In this document: piece after piece, positions 47,884-60,415 of the stretch
Layout: every line of letters begins with the position of its first letter
How positions within the stretch are numbered: position 1 is the first letter of the stretch
Origin: Phoronis australis
Lineage: Eukaryota; Phoronida; Phoronidae
Length of the DNA stretch: 64,000 bases
Direction: 5' to 3'
Assembly: GCA_002633005.1 (NCBI GenBank)
Contig: NMRA01000829.1
Location: 2,083-66,082, forward strand
Position numbers and translations under genes: made by a program
Notes under the pieces: generated by a model
Told to the model about the DNA's origin: nothing
What the model saw: only the letters and a program-made list of their open reading frames with translations
Database searches by the model: none

Positions 47884-48373
47884 TCAGTCATCGCCGTAAG
47901 CTCCGATATTTGACACGTGAAACAAATGATGAAGCAAACAATCTGAATGAATAGGAAGTCGAAAGTCACTGATTAAGAACTGTGAACATTCCGGGCAATT
48001 TTTTATGTCTATTGGGAGTAAACAATTTCAAAGGACCAAACAAGAGAACAAACTGTTCGTTGTTAATCACACCAGAACCATAACCAAACAGCAGAGTATA
48101 TCCGTTTTGTCTGAACGAAGGCTTTTCACCAGACGACTTGTATTCAAAAATAGCTGCAAAGTTCACACTTATCCAACGTGCATGTCATTTTGTAAATTGA
48201 ATTTTTGGGTGATTGGTGAGTCACGATGCGTTCGTCGAAGTAGTAACGTTGGTGACTCAAAATTCTAGGTTCGTAAACTCGCTATTGTTACAGAAGGACT
48301 CCTGACTGCTTTTAGCGACTGATCTACAGGCACGTGCTACCACGTAAGAGAAAAAAAACTGGTCGCGTTCAAA

Positions 48374-48655
48374 ACGGTCGGCAGGAGGGACGGTGCTCTT
48401 TTTTCAAATGATTCTAAGTGGAAATTGGCCATGGCGTCAATTTGGCTCTACCGAAACTCCGCGGGATTATGAATGACTGTCCACCTCCCTGGGGACGGTC
48501 GCGGGTCAACCTCTTTGTGTGAATTAAGATGTGTAAACGAGCTGCGAGTGACGTGAACAAAAGCCGAAGGCACGACGTACTATGCGGAATAATGGATGAC
48601 GTCACAACTGCAGAGCACACACCCAATTCAGAAATATTGTACACTGCGAATAGTA
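48374..48655 (+). repeat. CRE-containing dispersed repeat, copy 2
   Basis: Block order: GGTGCTCTTTTTT, GGAAATTGGCCATGGCGTCA, AGCTGCGAGTGACGTGAACA, AATAATGGATGACGTCAC, TTGTACACTGCG. It matches copy 3 over nearly its whole length and copy 1 in its right half. Confidence 0.6.
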
Positions 48656-50126
48656 CCGCACAAGTACCGCACAAGTACCGCACACAGACGTGCATAAGTG
48701 AGCCGAAGAAAGGCAGAGTGTCACGAGGCGCATAACAAAGTAAAAGAACGTAGTAGGATGCACTGTGTGCTGCGTGGGACATTAAGGCAAAATTTTACAG
48801 CACTGTTATCATTTCTTAATCCATGACTATTTAGTTTCAGGCGGCTACGAATTCGAATAGGCTTCTAACTGGACCCGAGAGGTGCTGGCTTAAATTTGGC
48901 GGTTGGATGTGAACCGGTGTTTTCAGGTGGGAGGGCCGTGAGTGTTTTTTTTTTAATTCATTGAGAGTGATCGAAATTGGCCTTGGCGTGATCATTTAGC
49001 ATTCATTGATTATAGCATTGACTACGGACTAGCGCGTGTCTGCCTCTGTGTCTTCTCGGCACTGGTAGTGTGAATAGACCTAATTCACCCAGACAGGAAG
49101 CGCGTTCCAAAACGAGGCTCACTACGATATAACTCCGTTAATGGCTTATCGGCATAGTTGTGTTCCGCGTTGCTCGAACGGCGATAGAAAAATACGGACA
49201 CTCAACTGTCGTTTTTTACAATCACTAAGGACGTTGAAATTCGGAAGCGTTGGGTCGTTGCCATATGTTCATATTTTGTCGCATCTCTGTTGCAAGCATC
49301 GTAACAATTACGACTCTGGCGAATCTTCGGCCAGCCAGGCAGTGTTTTCATGATTACGGTTTGAAACATGATACAATTTTCTTTCCAAAAAGGACAGGGG
49401 CCTTATACGCCCTTCAAAAATATTGGAAAAATCCCTCAAAATCCCCACCTACGAGGACTAAAAATTCCCCTAAAGTGATTGAAAATTTACCCCCGAAGTT
49501 CAAATCACCTGTAACCACACAGGTGATAATTTGAAAGAGCACAAAATGCTACTTGAGACAGAGCGTATGCGAGCTAGCAACAGGGCGAGGGTACTATTTA
49601 TAGCAGGGCCGTAGCCAGCATAGCGCAGGGGCTGGTTCGAATTTCTGGAACAGTGGACCTTTGATATTTGCAAAGGTCGACCGCCAAACTTTTAAATCAG
49701 GCGTGCTTAAATACATACAGACGGAATTTTTAATCTGAGAATGACTTGACGAAATTTTTATCTGGTTACATTTTTGCGTGTTACTTACATCGCTGGAAAT
49801 GGGCACAGCACACTATTCTGAAGGTTCACTACTCCGAGGGTTCACTACTCCGAAAATATTTAAATTTTCCAAACCAGGTTTAATTTTTATACTTTTGCAT
49901 GCAAAAGTAAACGATACTTCGGTTATTAGATGCGATGAGTGGTGTACTTATACCGAAAACAACGTCCGGGTACCATTGATTTCATGCGCATACGAAATTG
50001 CCTGCATGTCTTACGAATACGGAAAACTAAGTACGTTCTTGCATACCAAATCCGGGTTTGGCGTATTGACAGATACTAAAAAATGACTTTCCCATGCAGT
50101 CTTCTCGTCTCCATTGTTGGCTCGTT

Positions 50127-50385
50127 GAAGGCCGACAAGTATGATGGTGCTGTTTTTGGTGGGACTGGAAATTGGCCTTGACGTCAGTTCGGTTCTGCAT
50201 AAATGATATGGGGCCCCATTCATCACCGAGGGCACAGTCATAGAATGAGGACAAACAGATGTGTCTGCTTGGATGATGCATAAAAAAGCTGTGGGAGACA
50301 TGAACACGGTACACGTCACGATGTGCCACTCAGAATAAAAAACGACGTAACATGCTGCACAAGACACACCTAATGCCGGAATTTA
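50127..50385 (+). repeat. CRE-containing dispersed repeat, copy 3
   Basis: Block order: GGTGCTGTTTTT, GGAAATTGGCCTTGACGTCA, AAGCTGTGGGAGACATGAAC, CACTCAGAATAAAAAACGAC, CACACCTAATGCCGGAATTT. Same order and orientation as copy 2. Confidence 0.6.
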
Positions 50386-50599
50386 TTACTAAGGAACTGA
50401 ACACAAATTGAGTGGCACTGGGTGAATCACAAGACTAAAGCCTGTGTAAAGGATTGTACGCTGCGTCGCACACGGAAAGAGCAAGAGGCTACAGCACCCA
50501 ATATTCCAAGTGACCTACTTACTAATCAAGCCAATTAGGTGTTATTGGACAAGAACTAGGATTTAGTGTTGTGGCCGTGGTTGCAAAGATACTAATTCT

Positions 50600-50800
50600 A
50601 CCCCATTTGCCGACGTGGGCAAAAAGGTCCGCCCATGAGAGACAAAAAGACCGAGAAAATGGGACAAAACACTAAACGAGCACAAACGCGTACTTCACAG
50701 TGGTGCCTCCATTTTTTTAGTTCGCCCGCTGTTTCGTTAGCAAAAGGTCCACAACGTCAAGAATTCGAGCCCCCCATATCGAAGGCTGGGTGTGCGCATG
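50600..50800 (-). repeat. Dispersed repeat 'WGARI' family, copy 3
   Basis: On the plus strand it reads GTGGGCAAAAAGGTCCGCCC, GTTAGCAAAAGGTCCACA, GAATTCGAGCCCCCC and GGCTGGGTGTGCGCATG. All match the block at 19440-19650 in order. Confidence 0.7.
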
Positions 50801-51140
50801 TAATGTTACTTGAATAATTTGAGACGTTGAAAGTGAGTCTCTGAACGAGTCTGGCTGTAGTGTTTGATCACCGGCCAACTGGTTATAGCACCAGTCATCG
50901 TGTTTTGTGTCCATCCAAGTAGCGGGCGAGGCCATCGCGTTTTGAAATCCGGTCAAAACGTTTGATCACCGGCCATTTGGTTTTGCTATCCAGCCGACTG
51001 GTTTTGAAGTCCGGTCAAGTGGTTTTGAAGTCCAACCAATAGTTGATTCTGCCTTGAGATAGGTCACTGCCGAAATGCTCACAAGTCCCAACAAGGTCGA
51101 AAAACACATGACGAAAAGTTCACGAGAGCGACATGAAAAT

Positions 51141-51391
51141 AATGGTAGGAAGGTAACGAAATTCGAAAACTGACGCAAAGTAGTCGACATAGGAGCAGCA
51201 ACCTATACTGGTGAGTAACGAAAGTTTAAAAAACTCCAATCACTGCTACAGTTAAAGCTCAGCCGTGAAAAAGAAACTCTGAGGCTCATAGAACACGCCA
51301 ATACCATTAGGTAACAGTATATTCATCTTAAGCTATTTATAATTCATACAATTTGTGTTAACATTTATGGGACACCCAGCACATTGACACA

Positions 51392-51474
<83 letters not shown>

Positions 51475-51522
51475 TGTCGTTGTGTTTGTGATTGTTGGCC
51501 GCCGTCAGTTAAAAACTAACTT
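51141..51522 (+). repeat. First copy of a 380-bp duplication, ends at an N
   Basis: Nearly identical to 51525-51905. It starts AATGGTAGGAAGGTAACGAA, includes the GT/GCGT microsatellite and ends AAAAACTAACTT just before the N at 51523. Differences are a handful of substitutions and microsatellite length. Confidence 0.95.
51398..51477 (+). repeat. GT and GCGT microsatellite
   Basis: (GT)n followed by (GCGT)n. It is repeated at about 51777-51860 in the second copy with a slightly different length. Confidence 0.95.
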
Positions 51523-51524
51523 NT

Positions 51525-51774
51525 AATGGTAGGAAGGTAACGAAATTCGAAAACTGACGCAAAATAGTCGACATAGGAGCAGCAACCTATACTGGTGAGT
51601 AACGAAAGTTTAAAAACTCCAATCACTGCTACAGTTAAAGCTCAGCCGTGAAAAAGAAACTCTGAGTCTCATAGAACACGCCAATACCATTAGGTAACAG
51701 TATATTCATCTTATGCTATTTATAATTCATACAATTTGTGTTAACATTTATGGGACACCCAGCACATTGCCACA

Positions 51775-51857
<83 letters not shown>

Positions 51858-51905
51858 TGTCGTTGTGTTTGTGATTGTTGGCCGCCGTCAGTTAAAAACT
51901 AACTT
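51525..51905 (+). repeat. Second copy of the 380-bp duplication
   Basis: It begins directly after N-T and ends at AACTAACTT, followed by unique sequence. The junction at an N suggests an assembly join. Confidence 0.95.
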
Positions 51906-52063
51906 GAATACTGTGTGAAGCTGCAGAACCTCGTGGTGTAATGGATGCTCTCAAATCAACGACAGCGCTGCCATTGAGAATGAAAACACAAAGGGTTTGT
52001 TTGGACCGTGCCCGGGACCGTTACCTTCATCTGAGGGCATGTTAATCTCTAATTCTGGCATCA

Positions 52064-52678
52064 TTACTGTCCTGTAGAAATTGCACTAAATTCTGAACTA
52101 AGACTTCCCCTTGAGCTATACGTTGATACGCTGTACTGGCTAATGTCCCTGCCAGAAGAGTGAAATGCAGACGCGTTTCTTTGGTTCACGAAGGTGCGTT
52201 CTTCCCAAACCTCCGTGGGACTTATGATGGGTCTCAATCCGCTTTCACGATCCACTTTCATTGCGTCACTTTGATTTTTTGCCAACATTTGAGTGGAAGA
52301 AATGCCGTTGGTATCTTTAGCCATTTCTGTTTCAGCTATCTTCCAAATCGGTCGAAGATTTGTACCATGCCACACGGCAAAGCGAGACAATATGCTTAGA
52401 AAGAGTATCTCAAGCGTTATCATGGCATGGTTTATGACTGAAAAATGAATAAAAAATATTGAGCTATCAATCGGTCTTCCTAACATGTTAAAACACAAGA
52501 TTGTATAAGAACATAATAAGATATGCCAGACCATAACTCCGACCGTGCGATTAGCAGACGCAGAAAACAAATAACTAGATAAAAACACTCCACGGAGTGC
52601 AACTTGGCGAAATTTAACGAAACCAAGATGAGCACAACAAAGACGATTGACAACGCATACAACGAAATCCCTCGGAAA
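52064..52678 (-). CDS. Orphan ORF, membrane-protein-like, about 204 codons
   Basis: The frame is open from just after a TAA at 52679-52681 to the stop at 52064. There is no ATG near its 5' end, so if real it is a last exon. It shows two hydrophobic stretches, VMVWHILLCSYTILCFNML and IFFIHFSVINHAMITLEILF, then a polar tail rich in Ser (SSRGSLSSEFSAIS). This layout could be the last two helices and tail of a seven-helix receptor, but no signature motif (such as NPxxY) is present. A 60-codon hydrophobic frame overlaps on the same strand. I do not recognise the protein. Confidence 0.3.
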   Translation of the reverse strand, partial: FPRDFVVCVVNRLCCAHLGFVKFRQVALRGVFLSSYLFSASANRTVGVMVWHILLCSYTILCFNMLGRPIDSSIFFIHFSVINHAMITLEILFLSILSRFAVWHGTNLRPIWKIAETEMAKDTNGISSTQMLAKNQSDAMKVDRESGLRPIISPTEVWEERTFVNQRNASAFHSSGRDISQYSVSTYSSRGSLSSEFSAISTGQ

Positions 52679-54514
52679 TTATAACTTTTAGTTTAGACGA
52701 GTCTCCAATCCCCTCGGCTGACACTATGAAGGTATTTGATTCGAATGCATATTTCTGTTTAGAAAGTTTTCACTCCTGCATTTGAATTTTTACCTAATTT
52801 TGAACTAGCGAACTAAAGTATTCACATGACTCATTGTCACTACTAATTGACCTATCGCAAGCTCTGCCCCCTTGCGACATGTCGACAAACAAACAATAAA
52901 TTTTACCCGGCAACGAGTCGGGTAAAATCTCGACTTGGCAACAAAGGTGTGTCAAGAATGCTGCGTTGTGATTGGTTAGTGAAGCCGTCACTCAAACTCC
53001 TGGCGATAGGTCAGTTATAATATGACGTCATTGGCTCAAAATCTGATAGTACAAAATGGCAGTTGATTTGATTCGTCTTTGTTGGAGAATGGTAAGAAGG
53101 GGCAAAATATTACCAAGTAAGACCCTTAGGGGCTCCCTAAATGTCCTACGGGAACTTGATTTAATTAGTATTGTTTTTGATTTATGGCTCTTTCACAATT
53201 TTTTAACAAACCGTTGATGGACCGTCAGCTCTGTTTGAGATGAATATTGGTTATGTGAAACTTCGCACTCAGTTTCTTGGATTTAATACGTAGGGGAGAG
53301 CGGGGCTTGTTGAAACACTGTGAGTGTTGCCATTTACCCACGTTACAAGTAATTCTGCTCTTCCCTACTACTTCAGGTTTGACAATTTTCATCCCTCTGT
53401 CTCATGGACCACAAGTGCGTTGTCATTAACATTGTTCTTATCCTATCAATATGCTTCTTTTCTCAAGAGCTGCTCTTATTTTTCCATTTGCCAAAATTTT
53501 GCTCATATGAAAAAAAAACTTCTGCTCAGCCGCGTTTGACATCTCTGAGTAAAGAACCACACAAATATGCAAAAGATTTAATGAACTTCTATACCAAGTA
53601 CACAAACCGGAACAAACAAATGCAAAAAAGTCTCACGCGTGCGCGGCGCACCCTCAGCGGCCGCGAGGCGGGAGTTGGCATTCCAGTTCTATGTTTAAGC
53701 AGAAATTACGTCATTTACTCCGTAAGCCAACACTAGCGTGAACTATCTTAGTCATATCGAGCATATCAGTCTGTGCGCAAAATAGTTCGCTTCCGCCATT
53801 TTGCTCAGTACGTGGCGCTTTTGCAAACATGGTGGCTCTCTGTTCTTATCTTAAGCAGTAGCCCGTTTCTGAATCAATGTGCTACAAAACAACTGTTGTA
53901 AGTGCCGTCTCAGATCAATCCCCGAACCGGGAATCTCGCCTGGACCAGCCATGTACGGTTGTACCGGTCTGTATAGCAAGCCAGTGATTAGAGAGTGTGA
54001 GGTTTTTGTTCCGTTAATTTATATTTTTACTTATACTTTTATGTTAAAAGAATAATTTAAAGTATCACTTATCTTCAAAGTGTGTTTGATTTGACTTTTC
54101 TTTAGCTGCTATTTTTCTTGGACGTAACTTAAAAACTCGTATTTTCTTTTGATAATTTGAGTGATACCTAGTCGTTTGAATGCCTTGATAGTTGATTTTC
54201 AGATAAAGTGACATCTGCTATTAATCAGAGCTTCGGCTTTTGACAAGGACTACAAAATTATTTAGCCAACTCGCCTGTTTTTCACTCTCAGTCAAAGAGC
54301 TGTGTGCGGCGAAATAACTAATAACTATAAAAGTGAACGTTCAACAAAAACTGAAATGCAATATTTAAGAACAAGAAAATTGTATGACAATAGCAAATAA
54401 TACTTAAAAGCAATGATAACAGAACAGCTTTTACGTAATTTTTTCTTTCCTAACTCAAGCATGTATCACCAGGGCAACTTCCCATGTCTAGCGTGAACAC
54501 AACGAAAGCTGATT

Positions 54515-54586
54515 CCCGTACACTAGCTGGTACCCGTGCGAAGCATGGCTTCCCCGTACACTAGCTGGTACCCGTGCGAAGCATGG
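54515..54586 (+). repeat. 38-bp tandem duplication
   Basis: The unit contains CCCGTACACTAGCTGGTACC then CGTGCGAAGCATGG (54515-54548). It is repeated exactly at 54553-54586, separated by CTTC. Confidence 0.95.
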
Positions 54587-57383
54587 GTTCCAGCCGGCGT
54601 GCTAATAATTACTTAGCTAAAACTTTATTCGGCATCTGTGAAGGGGGAACGGAAGACGAAGGGTGTTTTTCATGAAATTGATATAAGACTTAAGACAGAT
54701 ATTTGGTGTTACGATCTTACATAACGATTGCTGAAAAAAGGATTAGCACTTATGTGTATATTCTCGCAGGCTTTGCACTTTTGTATATGCGAAATTTAAT
54801 TATTTTTCGGAAATAGATACATGAAGCGTAAGACCAAACTTCTGTCATAAAGCTTAGTCACTTTCTTGAAACAGACTCCAGGGTTCGCATGAAGTGAATT
54901 ACAGTTCATGATAAAAGAATTACATCCCATAAGAAAAGAATGTCGTTAGTGAGAACAATGGGACGCTATTAACTAGAATGCCCGTATGAGCTATGAAGGA
55001 AAAAGATTGTCGAGTTGCGCAAACGCAAGAATCTCGCGTAGGAAGTTAAAATATGTGATCACGTGCTTTGCTTGTTATACTTGGGAAGTCTCTTGTTTTC
55101 GGGAGATTCTCGCGCCTACGGAACGCACGCCCGGTTATGATAGAAGGCATAAGACGTTTTTATTCCTGTTGTTGACAGGTGACGAAAACTTACACGACGC
55201 TTCGGCTCGCGAGGTCAATCCTAACACGGGGTTACATCTTATAATGCGGAGGCTACGAAGAATGTCTAGAAGTAAAGCCTGTATAGAACAGCAGAGCACA
55301 TACAGCAACGCTTGAATTTTCTTTCTAGTCCTGTAGCTTAGTTGCTGCTCCTCCGTGAAACACTGGTGGACCGCCCAAAGCCCGCCAATGGCAGTGAGTT
55401 TTGAACAGGCCAAGAAAATCTCAAAGAACAATGGCGGGCTTTCTTCCTGAAAAATACATTGAGAGTCCCACTGTTTGGCTCGGAAGAAGTTAATAAGGGT
55501 TCTGGTAGGAATTGAAAAGTGGTCGTGTCGTAATGTTTAGAAAGCGTTTAAGACCACCTCAAACATCTTGAAACAGATTTTTGGTCCTCCGAAAGCACGC
55601 TAACACTCACTTAAAACTTGTTAGGTGTATTATTTAGCTAGATGTGGAACATACCACAGAAGGCAGTTTTTCGTCAGTCAGCACTACGGAAGCAAGCACG
55701 CCCAATGCATGAATAACAGGACTTTGAGTGACCACTATCCGAGTTATTCGAACGCATCTCCTGTCATAAACAAACAACTGTACATTGGTATTGTGATTGC
55801 ATTAACTCTTCTCTCGACGCTCAACCAATTCACCTCGACGATCACAGTGTCGGTGACCGTTCTCTGTACAAACACTCTGAGACACGGCTAGCGAAAAGCG
55901 GAAAAATAAAGACCAAACCAGTGAACGATGTCAGTCTACATACGAATCAGTGCCACGTATTTCCTTGTCACACCAAGGACGTTCTCCTTGCATTCTCAAG
56001 AATTTTGACGGAACGGACTAAAACTGAGAGGAAACCGAATAAACGTTGGAGACAATTGTCACATGCAATTTGCGTAAGAACCCTGAGGACGGTGTCGACG
56101 TCTGATTTTGGACAGGGTTACCTTTTCTATAATTCCCTATCCATTTTCCTCTTAGTGCGGGTTCGGACGTTCTGGGAGCGAGTTTAGTGTGACACGGCCT
56201 ATAATAGCATCTCAAATTTAACTGTTAACATTATGAGAACCGACAGAACAGACCAAAATTGCTTAATATTTTACACGTGGCGTGTGTTAACGGATAGTAC
56301 AGTCACGTTTCTTACGTTGTTAGTCCACAGTTTGGAAGACATAGGCAGCACCGGAAGCATGGCTGAAGTTGGTTACCACGGACGATACACTTATCAGCAT
56401 TTCGCTTGACTATTTCCTCATCTCCTCCAAGGTAGAAGTCAAAGAATAGGTTCATGATATGATACTGGCAAAGAGCGATGAAACTGGAATGACGGAGAGG
56501 TGGGTCTAGTGTGAACGGCGTTAGGTTCGTACATGTGGTGTACGTTAGACCATTTGGTATAATAAGTACAGTTTGTGCAGAGCAGAAGGCTAATAAAAGG
56601 GTGACAATCGCCTTACCAATGCTTTGCAGTGACCCACAGTTCTTGTTCAGCCCTATAATGGATCATTTCATTGCTAATCTAGCACAAACTGAGGTGTCAC
56701 AATTTGTCGATCAGGGTTTCCTCCTGTTGCAACACTGAGATATGACAAGACTACTTTTCATTTAGTTAGCATGTCTGGTGTCGCAATTCATCAAGTCAAT
56801 ATAACAATTGATGGTCATTGTTCGGTCTTTCTCAGTGATAATAACCTACTAAAACGTGATTTCAGGAGTGGTGACACGACAATCGTGTATATCCTGAATC
56901 CTGTCGTGAGCCATCACCTCCGCTGCCAGAGCCTTCACGTTCGCGCTCTCCGAATGGGTCAGACGGTTTAACCACTGTGTGGCAGCCTCGTTCTCCATCC
57001 ACGTACAATCTCAAAGCATAACTATATGTACCTTTTAAACAAACCTACAGTCAACGTATGACACTTAATATTCTTAGTATTCTTTCTGGTGTTATTTCGC
57101 CAGCATTAGTGTTCTATGAACTAGGAGGTCGCTCGCTTTTCAAGCTAAGTCGGCCGAAGTTGCCGGAGTCTCCGCGGTTCTAAACTAACTGCGCAAACTT
57201 TTCAGGATTTTGGTTAAGATGGACGTGCAGTCAGAATTGACGTTCACGTCTACTTAGGTTGCGATATTACCCTACTTACAAGGAGCATATGTATTCAATA
57301 TCTTTAGTTGACCTTGGCATCATCATTGCGAATAGAGATCCAACACCCATCACCTGAAAGGTATAATGTTTGAAACCATGGGA

Positions 57384-57422
57384 TATGTTTCGTGAAAAGT
57401 GACTTAAGACTAAGGTCAGAAA
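57384..57422 (+). repeat. Fragment related to the MITE at 12034
   Basis: ATGTTTCGTGAAAAGTGACT followed by TAAGACTAAGGTCAGAAA matches the left end of 12034-12265 with few differences. The other end is not clear. Confidence 0.5.
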
Positions 57423-60241
57423 ATGTGTCTTTTCCTCGCATTTTGCTATTTCATATCCTTACATATAATTTTGCCATCACTTAGGAATAACGTACAGTGC
57501 ACAAATTATCCGACTATTTAACCAAAACGTGTCGTGAGGTACATGTAAGACAGAGCAGGCAGTGGGTATGTTTAAGGGGTGATATATATTTAGTCAAGAA
57601 GACACAGATCATGCAAGGAGAATAATAAAAAGCAGAAATTGCGAGGCATTGTATCTGGGTTATAGACAGTACATAGAAGAAAGTATTACTCATAGAATTA
57701 TATAACTAATATCAAAAAGACATTACCAGGAAGGGACAACTCGCTTAACAGCCATATTCGGTCTCCTTCCCCAGACTAATTCCATCAATACCTTCAACTT
57801 GAATAGAACACTATTGGTATCATAAGAAAGAATATTTTTTGTATAGAAGGATATCAATTACCTATCTTCATGACCAGAAACAGCAGCATAATTTTACTTT
57901 GAAAATGTGATTTTCAGTGTACCCAATCACAAGTTCCCACACGCAGTCTCGGGTATTTTACGAGTGAGTCGTGAAATATAGATGGCGCGTTAATCAATTA
58001 ACGCCTCATCAGCATGTCATATTTGCATGTTGTAATCGACATTTTTTCGAGATTTTCGTCAGTTGGTAGGTTCAGATGGTGTCGATGCAACCAAAGGGTC
58101 TCATTGTGACGGATTTTATCCAACAAAAAATGTGTTGAGGGACACGTTTGTCTATTGGCTCCGTTTACGGAAACCATATTTGAAGTGTTCGGGTCTTTTA
58201 CATTAATAAAACGGAATATTATTGGATGATCCAATTGCAACAAAACAGTTGAGAAAAAGACAGGTTGGCGTGCTGTTTTACATTGAGTGGGTTCACGCCA
58301 ATTGTAATTGGTTCAGGCTCTCTGTGTGATCGAATGTTCATTGAAAATATGTACAGATTAATGCTCTGTTGCCCCAGCTGGACTGGCAGCGCCTTCCTGG
58401 TAATATCTAAAAAAGTATTCAAATATTTAGAAATGCTATTAAAAACATATTAAAAAAACAGGGATTGTATAGACATGAAAATCGGAAGTGGGTATGGTGA
58501 TCATAACGTTTGTACTAGACACATGAATACTTACCAGTCCGACATTATGTCCCTTAGGATACAGAAACGTCTACATCGAACAAGCAACAAATATGCATAC
58601 ACACAGCTAATATCTCAAATTTCTCCTTACTTAGTCCATCCATATGTTCTACAATGCACTTACAATCGTTTGTGGCATATAGTTACAACTCTACTGATAA
58701 ATTCGCTACTCGATATCAGGTGTTTCGAAAACGAGGCCATTTTGGTTAGATTTTTTATCAATGAAAGTGATGTACTCACGGCATGGAGTCCTACCAGCCA
58801 ACCGGAATGAACGATCATTGACCAGAAGGTATTGGTTCTGGCCACGTATTCGAGGCTCTCGACACAAACGCACAACAATACGACAACATTGCAGACACAA
58901 AACCACAAAAGAATTGACTCTGACTGAGTATCATGGTCTGAAAGTAGTTGAAATGCATGTCTCGTGATTCTGTTGATGAAAACACTATGACAGAAATTGA
59001 ACATTTTTAAGGGACGCTAAATCTTGTCAAGTGGTTTCACCTAAATCTGTGTAAAGTTCCGTAGACGTATAAGTCTTGCTAAGGAACCTAGTGCGGTCAG
59101 TTGCTTCGCTCGTAATACATTGCTATATCTGATGAAGTCCTGCCTGTTCTTGCGTTTTCGAGGTAGTCTCGCCTTAACAGAATGCACGCTTTTTTGTTTC
59201 AACTGCCGTAGCACTAAAAGTCTCTATAAGTCTCTCTCCTGAGAGATTGAACATATTTCAACTATAAAAATTTCTCATGGTGTCACTTGGATAAAGTCGG
59301 CCCTATGTCGGCTGACGCAAGGATAGATCTGACCGAGGCTAAACCAGGATTACTAGTAGTGTCCTTTTAATTCCTGGCGCGGGCACTGGCCAGTGAATGA
59401 AACTCTCTTCATCCAGGGTGAGCCAAAGAGAGAGATGAGACTTTTTTAACTTTGATGGAAATTAGTAAATTATACTAAAAACACGCTTCATTGAGGACCA
59501 CCGTATTGTACAATACGAGGAGGCAGTACAAAATATATAAGAAGGTAATTAGTACATAACATTCATAATACATTGGACATATATTGAAAGATTTCACTAT
59601 GGTAACTAAAGCATAAATACTTAAAGTGAGAAAGCTGGGTGAAAGAAAAAATAATTATTAAATTGAAATTTTCGTAATTTCGTCTCTTTTATGGACCAGA
59701 GCAAGACCTCGTACTAAGGCTCGAATTTAACCATACTAAGCCGAACGATTAGAGCACAAATCTGCAAGTATTCTCGAAACGTGCCACGTAACTGGTCGAT
59801 TTGCGAGTCATGAGTCGGATACATAGATTAAACCCCGGGCCCAGGAACGCCGTTTTGCATAAAACTTTTAAACTCATCCTATGGATAACTCTTATTGGTT
59901 GCGTGGCGTTAATTGCGTCGTAAGACCACAAACTGTCGCTAATACACAAACTGTCGTCATCTTCAAATTGTGACAGTTTGTGCAGACTTTCGAAGAACAA
60001 ACTCGTTGTTTTTGTGACATATTGGAGTTCTTATTGCAATATTAGTATCACCCCGTTGCAACTGCACGAGTAGATCTAAATGCAGCGCCTACCATTGTTT
60101 GTGTCCTACGTCAGTTACAATGGTCACTTCATCGTCCTTGCATCGAAATAATCCTCGCCAACATCGTAGTTTTCACCAATCTGTCAGTCTTGGCACACTG
60201 GTCCTGTGTCGCAGTTATCCTTCTCACCCCCGTAGCCATTA

Positions 60242-60415
60242 AATTGTCTACAATTCCATTGTCTACAACTCCATTGTCTAATTCCATTGTCTACAATTCC
60301 ATTGTCTGCAATTCCATTGTCTACAATTCCATTGTCTACAATTGCATTGTCTACAATTCCATTGTCTACAATTCCATTGTCTATAATTCCATTGTCTGCA
60401 ATTACATTTTCTGCA
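60242..60415 (+). repeat. 15-bp minisatellite, about 11 units
   Basis: The unit is ATTGTCTACAATTCC with small variants (CTGCA, CTATA, GCATT); one unit is shortened. Because the unit is a multiple of three, several frames stay open on both strands, giving a GIVDN pentapeptide repeat on the minus strand. I see no splice or start evidence that it is translated. Confidence 0.95.

Larger units (their letters stand above)
52700..60180. other. No gene seen apart from repeats listed
   Basis: Many short open frames overlap on both strands without recognisable protein content. A sequence near 53293 (AGGGGAGAGCGGGGCTTGTT) resembles transposon ends in style, but no partner end was found. Confidence 0.45.

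Noticed and set aside
45165-48655. CRE-bearing repeats as the LTR pair of the Copia element
   Set aside because: A third copy lies outside at 50127, a neighbouring block is inverted between the two sides, and no TG...CA ends or primer site were found.
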